64,000 nucleotides of DNA from Leifsonia sp. Leaf264 (GCF_001422325.1 NZ_LMMR01000008.1:186001-250000); one strand, 5' to 3'; shown: positions 43,980 through 53,710, counted from the stretch's first letter. Translations and numbers: made by a program. Notes: a model not told the origin generated them from the letters alone.

Positions 43980-45342
43980 GCCGATCGGGCCGGGCCGTCC
44001 CTCCCACGAGCCCCGAACGGCCAGTGCGAGTGAAGCCCACGGCGGCGTCCGCGGCCGAGGTGCCACCACCGTCGCGGCCGAGGCGCCAGAGCTCGCGCAC
44101 GGTCCAGCCGAGCAGCACGACGAGCAGCAGGTTGCGCACGCCGAGCACAGTCGCCGCTCCCGGATCCAGGTCGATGAGCTGCAGGTAGAACAGCGGGAAC
44201 ACCAGGGTCGTGGCCACGGCGATGGCCGTGAGGAGTACCGTCGGCACCCGCCACGCCCGACCGAGCTGTGCGATGCCGACCACCACGATCGGTGCGAGCC
44301 ACAGCATGTACTGCGGTGATCCGACCTTGTCGAACACGATGAATGCTGTCGCGAGGGCCAGCGCACCCGTCAGGAACAGACGCATGTCTGCGTCGGATGC
44401 CCCGCGACGACGATGCGCCCACCCGATGAGCACGGCGATCACCGCGACGGCCGCCAGCATGACGCCGGTTCCGTTCTCCATGATCCAGATGTCGCCTGGG
44501 CCGCTCACCTCGCGGGTCTCGAGCGCCCAGTCCTGATAGACCTCGGCGCCGGGAACGTGGGCTATCGCCATCCACAGCCACGGGGTGCCGAGTACGGACT
44601 CCAACTGCAGGTGACGGCTGCCCTGGGTGGTGAGGAAGCTCGCGACATGCCAGAGGCCACCGGCGGCGACGGCGATGGCGAGGATGCTGAGGGAGGTGAG
44701 CCCCGCCGAGATCGCGATGATCCGACGGCGCCCTGACGCGATGAGCGCAGCGAGGAGCACGGCGGCGGGCCAGACCTTGATCCAGGCTGCCGCGGCGAGG
44801 AGGGCCGACGCGAGGCGGGGTCGGGTTCCGAGCAGCACGAGGGCGACGATGACCATGGGGCCGGTGAAGCCCTCGAGTCGCAGCAGGGCGACCGGGCTCA
44901 GGATCAGCAGGATGGCGAGCCACCACCACGCCGCCGGGTACGCGCTGCGCCGGCGGCCGGCATCCGTCAGCACCCAGAGCGAGATGCCGTTGGCGGCCGT
45001 CAGCAGCAGGAACCAGACCAGCTGGTACGCCGCCGCCCCGAAGACGGCCGGCAGCACGACGGGGAGCAGGGCGCCGACGGGATAGACCCAGTCGGCGTCG
45101 ACGCCGACCCAGACGCCGTGGTCGAGGGCATGCATGGCCCACTCCCTGTAGAGCGGCAGGTCGCCGTCCACGGCACCCGCGAGCATCAGCGGCAGCAGCC
45201 AGGCCAGGAAGGCGAGATGCAGGGCCACGAACGCGACGACCAGGGCGCGGCGGGAACGCAGGGTACGTGTCGTGATCGCGCGCCAGCGGATGCCGCGAAC
45301 CGACCGGAGCGAGGTCAGGGGGCGCGAAGTGGTGACGGGCAC
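43948..45342 (-). CDS. GT87-type polyprenol-phosphate-mannose mannosyltransferase
   Basis: This 464-residue membrane protein has about ten to twelve hydrophobic segments. The early luminal loop AGAVDGDLPLYREWAMHALD carries the acidic D-G-D typical of GT-C glycosyltransferases, and AAAAWIKVWPAAVLLAALI is a common GT87 (DUF2029) segment. Such enzymes use lipid-linked mannose to extend cell-envelope lipids or glycans. The start is GTG. The basic, Gly/Arg-rich C-terminus overlaps the convergent gene by 32 bases and may be dispensable. Confidence 0.8.
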   Translation of the reverse strand: MPVTTSRPLTSLRSVRGIRWRAITTRTLRSRRALVVAFVALHLAFLAWLLPLMLAGAVDGDLPLYREWAMHALDHGVWVGVDADWVYPVGALLPVVLPAVFGAAAYQLVWFLLLTAANGISLWVLTDAGRRRSAYPAAWWWLAILLILSPVALLRLEGFTGPMVIVALVLLGTRPRLASALLAAAAWIKVWPAAVLLAALIASGRRRIIAISAGLTSLSILAIAVAAGGLWHVASFLTTQGSRHLQLESVLGTPWLWMAIAHVPGAEVYQDWALETREVSGPGDIWIMENGTGVMLAAVAVIAVLIGWAHRRRGASDADMRLFLTGALALATAFIVFDKVGSPQYMLWLAPIVVVGIAQLGRAWRVPTVLLTAIAVATTLVFPLFYLQLIDLDPGAATVLGVRNLLLVVLLGWTVRELWRLGRDGGGTSAADAAVGFTRTGRSGLVGGTARPDRPSRGASTPSR

Positions 45343-45392
45343 GTCGGCACGTTAGTACCCGACTCTGAGCCTTCGTTGAACGTCGGCTGAGA

Positions 45393-46700
45393 TCAGGGCG
45401 CGGCCTTCTCCGGATTCGCGGCCGCCTCCTCCGGACCGGGCTGCGGTGCGCGGATGAGGAAGGGCGGTTGGCGGGTGACCATGAGCCACGCCGGCAGGAT
45501 GACGATGCAGAGGATCGGCAGCACCGTCGGGTCGCCGACGATGATCGCCGCGAGGAACAGGGCCAGCCAGCCGTCGCGCGCTATCACGAGGACGAACCCG
45601 AGTACGCCGCAGGCCACGGCGAGGCTCGTCGGTACGGCGGGCACGATGGCGTGGGCGACGAGGCCGATGGCGACGCCGATGAACGCCGAGGGGAAGATGC
45701 GCCCGCCCCGGAACCCGGCGGAGGCCGCGATCAGGAGGGCGGCGATCTTCACGAGGGCGACGAGGGTGAGCTGCCAGACCGTCATCGAGTCGGCGTCCTG
45801 CGCCAGCTCGCCCATCTGGGTGAGGCCCTTGAACAGGGTCACCTCGCCGCCGATGACACCGAGGATGCCGAGGATCGCACCCGCGACGGTCAGTGGGATC
45901 ACCGGGTTCCTCAGGAGGTGGAAGACCCTGTGCAGCAGCGGGTACACGTGCACCGCGCCGAGTCCGAGCAGCACCGCGACGACCGTGACGACCACACCGC
46001 TCAGGATGTCGCCGGCCTCGGGTGCACCGAGCGGCGGAAGGGCGATGGCGAACTGCGGTTCGCCCAGCAGCAGCATGGTGATCGAACCAGTGCCGGCCGC
46101 GACGAGGGGGAGGAACAGTCGGTCCCAGAGGGCCCCTCCGCCCTTCGCCATTCCCACCATGCCGGTGAGGATGAGGGCGGCGCCCACCGGAGTGCCGAAG
46201 AGTGCTCCCATCGTTCCGCTCGCCGCGAGCATCACGGCGAGCATCGTCGGCACCTTCGGGAACAGGCGCGCCATCAGTGCGACGACGAGCGCGGTGTTGA
46301 TGGCGATGATCGGGTTCTCCGGGCCGAGACTCACCCCGCCGGCCAGGCCGATGATCGTCACGAGGAGGAGCCCGGGCAGCGTGCGCAGTCCGAGCGGAGT
46401 GGACACCAGTTCGGTGGTGGCCGGATCGGGTCCGGCGTGGCCGGGCATGAGCCAGACGATCAGCCCGACGACGAGACCCGTGAGCGTCAGGACGCCGAAG
46501 GTCCACCAGCCGGTCGTGTCGTCGACGCCGAGTCCCGTCGGCAGGGTCGTCCACACGACGTCCTCGAGCGCATCCGCCACCCGCGAGACCGCGAACAGGA
46601 TCACCGCGGTCAGGACCCCGATGGCGATGGCCGGGAGCGAGAGGATCAACGTCGTCCGCAGCGGAGGAGCGCCTGCCGGTGGAGTGCTCGGATCCGTCAT
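45393..46700 (-). CDS. ClC-family chloride/ion channel or antiporter
   Basis: This 435-residue ClC homologue has about ten to twelve membrane helices. Selectivity-filter equivalents are GGVSLGPENPIIAINTALV (variant of G-K-E-G-P) and AGFRGGRIFPSAFIGVAIGL. The usual G-S-G-I-P is not evident, so ion specificity is uncertain. FGTPVGAALILTGMVGM is also typical. The start at 46700 (MTDPSTPP) has GAGG upstream; the longer frame crosses the promoter of clpS and was rejected. Confidence 0.88.
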   Translation of the reverse strand: MTDPSTPPAGAPPLRTTLILSLPAIAIGVLTAVILFAVSRVADALEDVVWTTLPTGLGVDDTTGWWTFGVLTLTGLVVGLIVWLMPGHAGPDPATTELVSTPLGLRTLPGLLLVTIIGLAGGVSLGPENPIIAINTALVVALMARLFPKVPTMLAVMLAASGTMGALFGTPVGAALILTGMVGMAKGGGALWDRLFLPLVAAGTGSITMLLLGEPQFAIALPPLGAPEAGDILSGVVVTVVAVLLGLGAVHVYPLLHRVFHLLRNPVIPLTVAGAILGILGVIGGEVTLFKGLTQMGELAQDADSMTVWQLTLVALVKIAALLIAASAGFRGGRIFPSAFIGVAIGLVAHAIVPAVPTSLAVACGVLGFVLVIARDGWLALFLAAIIVGDPTVLPILCIVILPAWLMVTRQPPFLIRAPQPGPEEAAANPEKAAP

Positions 46701-46815
46701 CGTGCCTCGTTCCGTGGTCGGCGCCTTGTCACACCGTATTGACCATCGGACGGCACTGCAATGGATCGGCACCGAGTGAGATGCGACGGCGCCCGGATCG
46801 TGCAACGCTGGGCTG

Positions 46816-47112
46816 ATGCCCGAGACTCTCGAACGTGCGCAGACCCACCTGGAGGGGGACGTTCGGGCTGCCATCGATGTTCCCTGGGTGACCATCGTCT
46901 GGAACGACCCCGTCAATCTCATGAACTACGTGGCGTTCGTGTTCCGCAGCTACTTCGGCTACTCCGCGCCCGAGGCCGACAGGCTGATGCTGCTCGTGCA
47001 CAACGAGGGCCGCGCCATCGTGGCCGTCGGCAATCGCGAGCAGATGGAACGGCACGTCGCGGCCATGCACGGATACGGGCTGCAGGCATCCGTCGCCAGG
47101 GAGGACTCATGA
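46816..47112 (+). CDS. clpS: ClpS adaptor protein
   Basis: ClpS, 98 residues, brings N-degron substrates to ClpC/ClpA. WVTIVWNDPVNLMNYVAFVF and LMLLVHNEGRAIVAVGNREQ are the family core, including the N-D-P-V-N and V-H-x-x-G elements. The short N-terminus is typical. AACGCT lies six bases before the ATG without a ribosome site, a possible leaderless start. It is followed by a DUF2017 gene through an ATGA overlap, a common actinobacterial pair. Confidence 0.95.
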   Translation: MPETLERAQTHLEGDVRAAIDVPWVTIVWNDPVNLMNYVAFVFRSYFGYSAPEADRLMLLVHNEGRAIVAVGNREQMERHVAAMHGYGLQASVAREDS

Positions 47113-47630
47113 CGAGCGTGCAGGTGACCGATGCCGGCCGCATACGGATCGACTTCGAGCCCGACGAGGCATCGATGCTCGCCGACCTCGCCGGTCAGAT
47201 CGCCGAACTCATCACCGACGCCCCGCACGACAGCGCGTTCACCAGGCTGTTCCCACCCGCGTACCGCGACGACTCGGCGGCGGCGGCCGAGTTCGAGCGC
47301 TTCGAGCGAGCGGGACTGGCTGAGGGCAAGGTGAACGCGGCCCGCACGGTGCACGCTGCGGCATCCGTCGGCGAACTCGATCCCGGCGAGATCGTCGAGG
47401 TCGAACTCGATGACGACGACATCTGGCCCTGGCTCACGCACCTCACCGACGTGCGCAGCGTGCTCGCCGACAGGCTCGGCATCGAGGACGACGACAGCGA
47501 GATCGAGCCCGACGACGAGCTGCTCACCCTGCTCCCGCTCTACGACTGGCTGGGCTGGCTGCAGGGCGCGATCATCGCGGCGCTGGAGTCACTGCACGAG
47601 GCCGCGGCCACGCCCGACACACAAGACTGA
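47109..47630 (+). CDS. DUF2017 family protein
   Basis: This 173-residue acidic protein belongs to DUF2017, usually found after clpS. Visible segments are EASMLADLAGQIAELI, RLFPPAYRDDSAAAAEFERF and LTLLPLYDWLGWLQGAIIAA. It overlaps clpS by four bases, so a role near ClpS-Clp proteolysis is plausible by context; no biochemical function is known to me. Confidence 0.88.
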   Translation: MTSVQVTDAGRIRIDFEPDEASMLADLAGQIAELITDAPHDSAFTRLFPPAYRDDSAAAAEFERFERAGLAEGKVNAARTVHAAASVGELDPGEIVEVELDDDDIWPWLTHLTDVRSVLADRLGIEDDDSEIEPDDELLTLLPLYDWLGWLQGAIIAALESLHEAAATPDTQD

Positions 47631-47683
47631 GCCGGGAGGGGCCGGCGCGTTAGGGTGATTCCTGCTGCATGAAGGGGGTTTCG

Positions 47684-48898
47684 ATGCTGGTCGATTACGG
47701 ACAGTTGTCGTTGGTACAGCAGGTGGTCGAGCGACAGGGTGCCGTGCACGCTGCCGGGATGGTGCGTTACGTGCGCGCGGAGTGCGAGATCGCGCCGTTC
47801 GATCTGGGGCTGCTGTTGGTGGCCCTGTATCCGCTCAACCAAGTCGTGGTCGAGGTCGGGGCGCAGGTGTTCACCGGCCTCGAGGCGTTGACGGATGCCG
47901 TCGCCCGCACCCTCACCGCCACCATGGACGAGTACGCCGATGCAGACAGGGCCGCGGCCGAGGCTGTCGCCGCGCTGATGCAGGCGCTCGGTGCCTCCGC
48001 ACCGCCCTACAGGGATCCGACGGCGAACCTGCCGGCGCTCGGCGCCGCCCAGGGCTCTGCCCCGTCGAGTTACGGCGAGGGCGAGGGGAACATCCTCAGC
48101 CAGGCCGCCGACGAGGGCGGCGACCTGCGCGAGTACCTCGAGGATCGCGCGAACCGCGCAGGCGACAGGCTCTCCAGCATCACCGGCTCCGGCTCCGGCG
48201 TCGTCGAACGCGTCGATGTGTCCTCCTATCTCGTGCCGCCCGTCGGCGCGACAAGCGAGATCGAGGAGATGCGCTGGTCGTGCGGCGTGATCATCGGCGG
48301 CATCGACTGGGTCTTCGAGAAGATCTTCGGGTTCAGCTTCATAGCCGAGGTGATCATGAAGCCGTTCCGCGGCGACTGGGAGGCCATCGATCGGGCTTCC
48401 ATCGCGTGGGGCCACCTCGCCGACGCGAACCGCGAGATGGCCGGCAACTTCTCCGGTCTCGTCGACGGCACCAGGTTCTGGGAAGGTGAAGCCGGGGATG
48501 CCTACAGGAATGCGATGGCCGCGCTGAGCGCAGCGTTGCTCGGCCTGGCCACAGCCTGCGAGTCGGCGTCGTCGATGGTCGGCATGGTCGGAACCGTGTC
48601 GAAGCTGGCCGCGGCGACGATCGGCTTCGCCATCAATCAGATCTCCATCAAGCTGCTGAGGATCGCAGCGGAGGCCGCCATCCCAGTCGCCGGCTGGATC
48701 GCCGCTGCCGCCGAGATCGCCGTGACCGTCTACCAGATCGTCGGCATCCTCCGGATGATCTATGCGGTCGTCGACGCCATCTTCGATGCGATCTACGACG
48801 CCGTCGCGGCCAGGGAGGCTCTCGTCGATGTCGCACTCATCGTGGAGGACCTCGTGGCTTACTACGTGCGTGCAGGAGCGAAGGCGGTGACGGCATGA
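47684..48898 (+). CDS. WXG100-superfamily-like large protein
   Basis: This 404-residue protein has an Ala-rich helical N-terminus (about 1-95), a flexible Gly/Ser stretch near 110-170, then a helical hairpin with W-E-G at 266-268 (TRFWEGEAGDAYRNAMAALS) preceded by helix AWGHLADANREMAGNFSGLV, the WXG100 pattern. The C-terminal 110 residues are strongly hydrophobic helices (AEAAIPVAGWIAAAAEIAVT). GAAGGGGG lies five bases before the ATG at 47684, and TAGGGT (47651-47656) is a candidate -10. It heads a four-gene overlapping locus. It may be an ESX-type secreted or membrane-embedded substrate without a toxin domain. Confidence 0.6.
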   Translation: MLVDYGQLSLVQQVVERQGAVHAAGMVRYVRAECEIAPFDLGLLLVALYPLNQVVVEVGAQVFTGLEALTDAVARTLTATMDEYADADRAAAEAVAALMQALGASAPPYRDPTANLPALGAAQGSAPSSYGEGEGNILSQAADEGGDLREYLEDRANRAGDRLSSITGSGSGVVERVDVSSYLVPPVGATSEIEEMRWSCGVIIGGIDWVFEKIFGFSFIAEVIMKPFRGDWEAIDRASIAWGHLADANREMAGNFSGLVDGTRFWEGEAGDAYRNAMAALSAALLGLATACESASSMVGMVGTVSKLAAATIGFAINQISIKLLRIAAEAAIPVAGWIAAAAEIAVTVYQIVGILRMIYAVVDAIFDAIYDAVAAREALVDVALIVEDLVAYYVRAGAKAVTA

Positions 48899-49326
48899 CC
48901 GGCGACGCCTACGCCGACGTCACGGCACGGATGCAGACCAGGATCGACATGATCACCGGCGCGCTCGCCGAGCTTCAGCGTCAGGCGGCTGACACGCGGC
49001 CCGACAGCGACGACCGCGACGCCGAACGTGCGCGGGCCGCGAGGAGCGGGGAGCTCGGTCCGCACTGGCGCGCAGTGCAGCAGCGCATCGACCTGGGTCA
49101 GACGACCCTCGCCGACGTGATGAGCGGTGCCGACGACTCGACCGCGGCGAGAGCCCTGCGGACGAGCACCCGGCAGGGGCTGGATGCAGCTGTGGAACGC
49201 GAACGCGACCTCGCTGCCGAGGAGGAGCGCGAGAGCGTTTTCGACGAGGCCGCAGCACTGCAGGGGCGCATCGCGTCGCGCAGCGCGGACGTCCGTCGGC
49301 TGCTCCAGGAGAGGGGTCTCGCATGA
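48895..49326 (+). CDS. Small helical protein of the WXG100 locus
   Basis: This 143-residue, charged, almost wholly helical protein has heptad-like stretches (MQTRIDMITGALAELQRQAA; RDLAAEEERESVFDEAAALQ). The ATG overlaps the preceding stop (ATGA) and its stop overlaps the next gene. Its N-terminal 40 residues have the spacing of an ESX helix but no W-x-G. I do not recognise a family. A chaperone or partner for the flanking WXG100-like proteins is a fair guess. Confidence 0.6.
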   Translation: MTGDAYADVTARMQTRIDMITGALAELQRQAADTRPDSDDRDAERARAARSGELGPHWRAVQQRIDLGQTTLADVMSGADDSTAARALRTSTRQGLDAAVERERDLAAEEERESVFDEAAALQGRIASRSADVRRLLQERGLA

Positions 49327-49619
49327 GCGCGGGAGAACTGCGGGTCGAGTTCGACGCCGTCGCGGCGACGGCCACGCGCCTCGCCGATGCGAGTTCCGGC
49401 ATCCGGGAGGAGCTCGCGGCACTCGACGGCCGGGTCGCGGGGCTACGTGCGATCTGGACGGGTGAGGCACAGGAGGCCTACCTGCGCGCCCAGGCCGACT
49501 GGAACGGGCAGATGGCAGAGCTCACCACTCTTCTCGCCGACGCGGCGGCCGAGCTGTCCGCGGCGGAGCGGCGTTATCAGCACGCCGAGCACGCGAACGC
49601 CTCTCGGTGGCGGCCGTGA
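49323..49619 (+). CDS. WXG100-family protein (EsxA/EsxB-like)
   Basis: This 98-residue protein is a classic WXG100 protein: helix ELRVEFDAVAATATRLADAS, central W-T-G in LRAIWTGEAQEAYLRAQADW, helix MAELTTLLADAAAELSAAER. A C-terminal Y-x(3)-E-like RYQHAEHAN resembles the YxxxD/E export signal. WXG100 proteins dimerise and are exported by ESX/type VII systems. No EccC-type ATPase, EccB/D/E or mycosin is in this window. Confidence 0.8.
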   Translation: MSAGELRVEFDAVAATATRLADASSGIREELAALDGRVAGLRAIWTGEAQEAYLRAQADWNGQMAELTTLLADAAAELSAAERRYQHAEHANASRWRP

Positions 49620-50068
49620 TCGGCCTCCCCGCGCGCATCATGCAGGTCTCAGGCTCGGCTGACCGTGCCTTCGCGACGGCCGAGGCCGCTTTGCTCCGCC
49701 ACCACTGGACGGTCAGGAAGCGTGTCACCGACGTGTCGGCCCTTTACGAGTGCGGCAGTTCGATCGGCCGGCTCACGAGTGGTTCCGGGCTCGACGTGCT
49801 GCCCGGCGCCCTGGGCCGCTTCTTCTCCCACGACTACGCGACGCTCTCGGTGAGCGACGGAGGGGATCCAGGCACGAGCGTCGTGACCATGGCGGTCTCG
49901 CGCGGCTCGTCGCAGAGCGCGGAGTTCCCCGCCGCCCTGTCCGATCTGATCGCGAGCTTCACCGAGGCTGGAGTGCTCATCTCTGCCGGATCCGACATCC
50001 CGGCGCGTACCCTCCCGGCCGACTCGTTCTGCTCCCCCGCCAACATCGCCAGGCTGCTGGCGGACTGA
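49616..50068 (+). CDS. Hypothetical protein at the end of the WXG100 locus
   Basis: This 150-residue soluble protein starts at a GTG that overlaps the previous stop (GTGA); an in-frame GTG nine bases earlier is possible. It has alternating strands and helices (ADRAFATAEAALLRHHWTVR; YATLSVSDGG; FPAALSDLIASFTEAGVLIS). No motif is recognised. Its last position in a WXG100 locus is where immunity or chaperone genes often lie, but nothing in the sequence proves that. Its stop abuts the convergent DUF1254 gene. Confidence 0.6.
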   Translation: MIGLPARIMQVSGSADRAFATAEAALLRHHWTVRKRVTDVSALYECGSSIGRLTSGSGLDVLPGALGRFFSHDYATLSVSDGGDPGTSVVTMAVSRGSSQSAEFPAALSDLIASFTEAGVLISAGSDIPARTLPADSFCSPANIARLLAD

Positions 50069-51475
50069 TCAGGCGACGCGCGTGATGTCCCCGAGCTTCC
50101 AGCGGCGGTCGAAGTACGGCTCGAGCGGACCGTAGAAACGGAAGTAGGAGAACCAGTGCCGCCCCGGTATGGTCTGCACCCAGTTCGACTCACCGGCATC
50201 CGGAGCGGTCGGACCGAAGTGGAGGTCGACCGAGCCGTCGCCGTTGTAGGTCAGGTCGGCGTCGCGTGACCCGCGATCTCCGCGCTGCTGCTCGTTGTCG
50301 ATGAGGCACCGGGTGGCGACGTCGTAGACGGTGGCCGACCAGAACAGCTTGGCCGGGACGGCGGCCGGAACGTGCAGGGTGTACCGCGCTCCACCATCGA
50401 GCCAGTCGCCCGCCGCATCGGTGTAGGAACCGAGGTACGCCTGGCCGACGCCGGGGGTCTGGCTCTTCATGGCCTCCGAAAAGCTGACGGCCTCGTAGAA
50501 CCAGGCAGCGCGCTCGAGGAGCTCGTCGTAGCCGTCGCCTCTCTGGGCGGGGTTCTCGAGCATGATCGCCGTGTCCCACGCTCGGTCGGGCCAGACTCGG
50601 GAACCCGCGAAGCGCTTGGCGAAGGCGTTCGCCTGTGCCATGAGCTCGCCGGCGGCGGATGCGCGCTCGAGAATGCGCACCAGGCGATCGTCCGGCGCGA
50701 ACGGCTTGCCTTTCTCGATGCCGAGCTGCTTGAGCATCGCGAGGAAGAACCTGTCGCGCTCGTCGACGACCTCGGTCTGATAGATCCCGTGCAGCCGCTC
50801 CCAGTATTCGAGGCCGCGCGGCTGGTCGCCCGACCACTCCCGGCCGTCGGGCGAGACGATGCGGGTCGGCGCGGGATTCGCCCGCTCCGCATAGGGGTAG
50901 ATGCGGACCCCGGCGACCAGGGCCGCAGCCGTTTCGGGATCGGGGTCGAGCGTGCGGAACCCGAAGAAGATGTTCACGCCGCTGGACTCGAGCACCCGGT
51001 ACCCGGTGTCGTCAGGAGCGGCTGTGCCCGGCGGGACGATCAGGTATCTGCCGCCTTCGCCGTGATCCGGCCCCATCTCTCCCATGGCGCCGATCTCGCG
51101 TTGCCAGAAGTCCGAGACCCCTCCAGCCGTCGGGCCGGCCGGCAGCTCGATCACGAGGGGGCCGGATGCCGCCAGGTCGAAGAAATTGAGGATGTACGGT
51201 GTCGTGGCGTTCGCCGTGATGATGCCGAGCCGATCGCGGTAGCTGACGTAACGCACGAGGTCGCTGCCGGTGGCGCCGAAGACGTCGTAGTGGACGTGCT
51301 TCCACTGGGCGTAGGAGACCAGCGGAAGCGCCCAGAGGTACGTCTGGCAGGCCTGCTGGAAGTCGAGCTCGTCGAAGATCGTGGGGAGGTCCTGTCGACG
51401 TGGCACATCCCCGTCGAGCCGGACTCCGGCCAGGGCTGTCGGGCTGTCGTCAGGGTTGGGCGGAGTGCTCGTCAT
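50069..51475 (-). CDS. DUF1254/DUF1214 domain protein
   Basis: This 468-residue protein has an N-terminal DUF1254 domain (ACQTYLWALPLVSYAQWKHV, GIITANATTPYILNFFDLA) and a C-terminal DUF1214 domain (AKLFWSATVYDVATRCLIDN, NWVQTIPGRHWFSYFRFYGP, LEPYFDRRWKLGDI). Many family members are periplasmic, but no signal peptide is evident here. TAGGCT lies seven bases before the ATG with no ribosome site, so the transcript may be leaderless. Function is not established; links to cell-wall or fatty-acid metabolism have been suggested for the family. Confidence 0.85.
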   Translation of the reverse strand: MTSTPPNPDDSPTALAGVRLDGDVPRRQDLPTIFDELDFQQACQTYLWALPLVSYAQWKHVHYDVFGATGSDLVRYVSYRDRLGIITANATTPYILNFFDLAASGPLVIELPAGPTAGGVSDFWQREIGAMGEMGPDHGEGGRYLIVPPGTAAPDDTGYRVLESSGVNIFFGFRTLDPDPETAAALVAGVRIYPYAERANPAPTRIVSPDGREWSGDQPRGLEYWERLHGIYQTEVVDERDRFFLAMLKQLGIEKGKPFAPDDRLVRILERASAAGELMAQANAFAKRFAGSRVWPDRAWDTAIMLENPAQRGDGYDELLERAAWFYEAVSFSEAMKSQTPGVGQAYLGSYTDAAGDWLDGGARYTLHVPAAVPAKLFWSATVYDVATRCLIDNEQQRGDRGSRDADLTYNGDGSVDLHFGPTAPDAGESNWVQTIPGRHWFSYFRFYGPLEPYFDRRWKLGDITRVA

Positions 51476-51509
51476 GGGCGCCAGCCTAGGCCGAGCCGTT
51501 GACGGATCC

Positions 51510-51950
51510 TCAGCCCTCGCGGCGCGTCAGCACGAAGACCGGGATGATCCTGTCGGTCTTGGTCTGGTAGTTCGCGTAGTCGGGCCAGGCGGCCACGGAG
51601 CGCTCCCACCAGGCCGCGTACTCGTCGCCGGTGATCTCCCGGGCGTCGTAGTCGTGCTTCTCGGCGCCGTCCTGCAGCTCGACGTGCGGGTCGGCCTTGA
51701 GGTTGAAGTACCAGACGGGGTGCTTGGGGGCGCCACCGAGCGAAGCGACGACGGCGTACTCGCCGTCGTGCTCGACGCGCATCAGCGGCGTCTTGCGGAG
51801 CTTCCCCGACTTGGCTCCCCGGCTCGTGAGCACGATGATCGGCTTGCCGCGCATGGTGTTGGCCTCGGCCCCGCCTGACGCCTCGAACGCCTCGACCTGC
51901 TTGCGCGCGTACTCGGCGCTCCCGTGCTCGTATTCGCCTTCCAGCGGCAT
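51510..51950 (-). CDS. F420/deazaflavin-dependent Ddn-like reductase
   Basis: This 146-residue split-barrel protein belongs to the nitroreductase family of deazaflavin-dependent proteins. [20 protein letters not shown] and [20 protein letters not shown], then [20 protein letters not shown], are typical of Ddn, which reduces quinones with F420H2. AGGAG is seven bases before the ATG. It implies that the organism makes or uses F420. Confidence 0.88.
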   Translation of the reverse strand: MPLEGEYEHGSAEYARKQVEAFEASGGAEANTMRGKPIIVLTSRGAKSGKLRKTPLMRVEHDGEYAVVASLGGAPKHPVWYFNLKADPHVELQDGAEKHDYDAREITGDEYAAWWERSVAAWPDYANYQTKTDRIIPVFVLTRREG

Positions 51951-52024
51951 TCGTCGTCTCCTGTTCGTTGAACGTGCGTCATCTCCACCCTCCCACGTCC
52001 GCCAGCCGCATCCGCCTGTTCGGT

Positions 52025-52036
52025 ACTGTCGACAGT
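52025..52036 (+). promoter_or_regulatory. Palindrome overlapping the SulP gene -10 box
   Basis: ACTGTCGACAGT is a perfect 12-base palindrome overlapping a candidate -10, TACTGT (52024-52029), and lies 24 bases before the SulP start. It could be an operator; no regulator is identified. Confidence 0.4.
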
Positions 52037-52060
52037 GTTCGCAGCGTCGACAGGGGAACC

Positions 52061-53710
52061 ATGCAGAAGCCGCTAGCCGGTCTCAACCGCCGAAACGTCG
52101 TGCGCGAACTCACGGCCGGCGTCACGCTGCTGGCCATCGCCATCCCGCTGAACATCGGCTACGCCCAGATCGCCGGCCTGCCGCCGACGGCCGGCCTCTA
52201 CGCCCTGGTGCTGCCGGCCGTCGTCTACGCGCTGACGGTGTCATCACGCCAGCTCGTCGCGTCTCCGGATGCCGCTGCCGCCGCCCTCGTGGCCTCGTCG
52301 ATCGGCGGCCTCGCCGTGGCCGGCAGCGCCGACTACCTGACGCTGGCCCTCGCCCAGGCGATCCTCTGCGGGCTGATGTTCCTGGCCCTCGCCTTCTTCA
52401 AGCTGGGTTTCCTCGCGAACTTCCTGTCGAAGCCGATTCTCGTCGGGTTCGTCGGCGGTCTTGCCCTCGACATCCTGGTCAGCCAGGTCGCCAAGATGCT
52501 CGGCGTGAAGATCGACTCGGGTGGCGAATTCGTCGACAAGGTCGCCGGACTCCTCGGAGGGCTCGACACCGTGAACGGATGGTCGCTGCTCATCTCGCTC
52601 GCCGCGCTCGCCGTGCTCATCCTGGGCAAGCGATTCGCGCGGGCGGTGCCGTGGGCGCTGGTCGTGCTGATCGTCGCCACCGTCGTCGTCGTCATCGCCG
52701 ACCTCGACAAGGCCGGGGTCTCGGTGCTCGGCGAGGTGCAGGCAGGCCCACCGACTCTCACCTGGCCGGTCATCGACTGGAGCACGTGGCTCGTGCTCGT
52801 GCCCTCGGCCATCGCCCTCACCTTGGTGACGACGGCAGAGGGACTGCTGGTCTCCCGCTCCTACGGTGAGAAGCGCCACTACGACACCAGCCCCAATCGC
52901 GACCTGTTCGCCTTCGGCCTCGGCAACATCGCGGCGGGTGCCTCGGGCGGCTTCTCGGTCGGCTCGTCCACGTCGCGCACGGCGGCCATGGACCAGGCCG
53001 GCTCCCGCACCCAACTGCCGTCGCTCGTGATGGCCGTCGGAACCTTGTTGCTGCTCATATTCGGCACCGCTCTGCTCGCGGACATCCCGTCACCCGCGAT
53101 CGGCGCCATCGTCGCCTTCGCCGTCGTGCCCCTGCTCGGCATCCGCGATTTCGTCGGGCTCTGGAAGGTGGATCGGTTCGAGTTCGCCATCGGCGCCGTG
53201 TGCTTCCTCGTGACCCTGTTCATCGGCTCGATCCCCGGCATCGTCGTGGCCTTCGTGCTCGCCCTCATCAATCTCGCCAAGCGCGCAGCCAATCCGGCCA
53301 TCGACGTGCTCGCCGCCGACGACAACGCGACGGACTCGCTGCTCGATCGAGCGCCGACCGGCGCCGTCACGGCCCCGGGAGTGATCGTCGTGCGGCTCGC
53401 CGCTCCCCTCTTCTTCGCGAACGGTTCGGTCTTCAGCGACGCCGTGAAGCGCGCCATCACGGCGGCGCCGGCCGGTGCGGTGCATCACCTCGTGGTGGAC
53501 ATGGAGGCTGTGACCGACGTCGACGTCACCGGCGCGGAGGCCTTCGCCTCACTGCGGGAGTGGCTCGCGGCCCAACACGTGGAACTCGCCTTCAGCCGCA
53601 TGCGTCCCGACGCGCGCGAGCGCCTGGTGAGGCTCGCCATCCTGGAGCAGGAGCCCGTCTTCGCGACCAACCGGGCGGCCATCGCCGCCCTCTCCGACAC
53701 CGTGCACTAG
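52061..53710 (+). CDS. SulP-family anion transporter with STAS domain
   Basis: This 549-residue protein has a SulP membrane domain of about 10-14 helices ([80 protein letters not shown]) and a C-terminal STAS domain ([38 protein letters not shown]). Substrates in the family include sulfate, bicarbonate and dicarboxylates. The chosen ATG has AGGGGA upstream; the longer in-frame stretch contains the promoter. No sulfate-assimilation or carbonic anhydrase gene is near. Confidence 0.9.
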   Translation: MQKPLAGLNRRNVVRELTAGVTLLAIAIPLNIGYAQIAGLPPTAGLYALVLPAVVYALTVSSRQLVASPDAAAAALVASSIGGLAVAGSADYLTLALAQAILCGLMFLALAFFKLGFLANFLSKPILVGFVGGLALDILVSQVAKMLGVKIDSGGEFVDKVAGLLGGLDTVNGWSLLISLAALAVLILGKRFARAVPWALVVLIVATVVVVIADLDKAGVSVLGEVQAGPPTLTWPVIDWSTWLVLVPSAIALTLVTTAEGLLVSRSYGEKRHYDTSPNRDLFAFGLGNIAAGASGGFSVGSSTSRTAAMDQAGSRTQLPSLVMAVGTLLLLIFGTALLADIPSPAIGAIVAFAVVPLLGIRDFVGLWKVDRFEFAIGAVCFLVTLFIGSIPGIVVAFVLALINLAKRAANPAIDVLAADDNATDSLLDRAPTGAVTAPGVIVVRLAAPLFFANGSVFSDAVKRAITAAPAGAVHHLVVDMEAVTDVDVTGAEAFASLREWLAAQHVELAFSRMRPDARERLVRLAILEQEPVFATNRAAIAALSDTVH

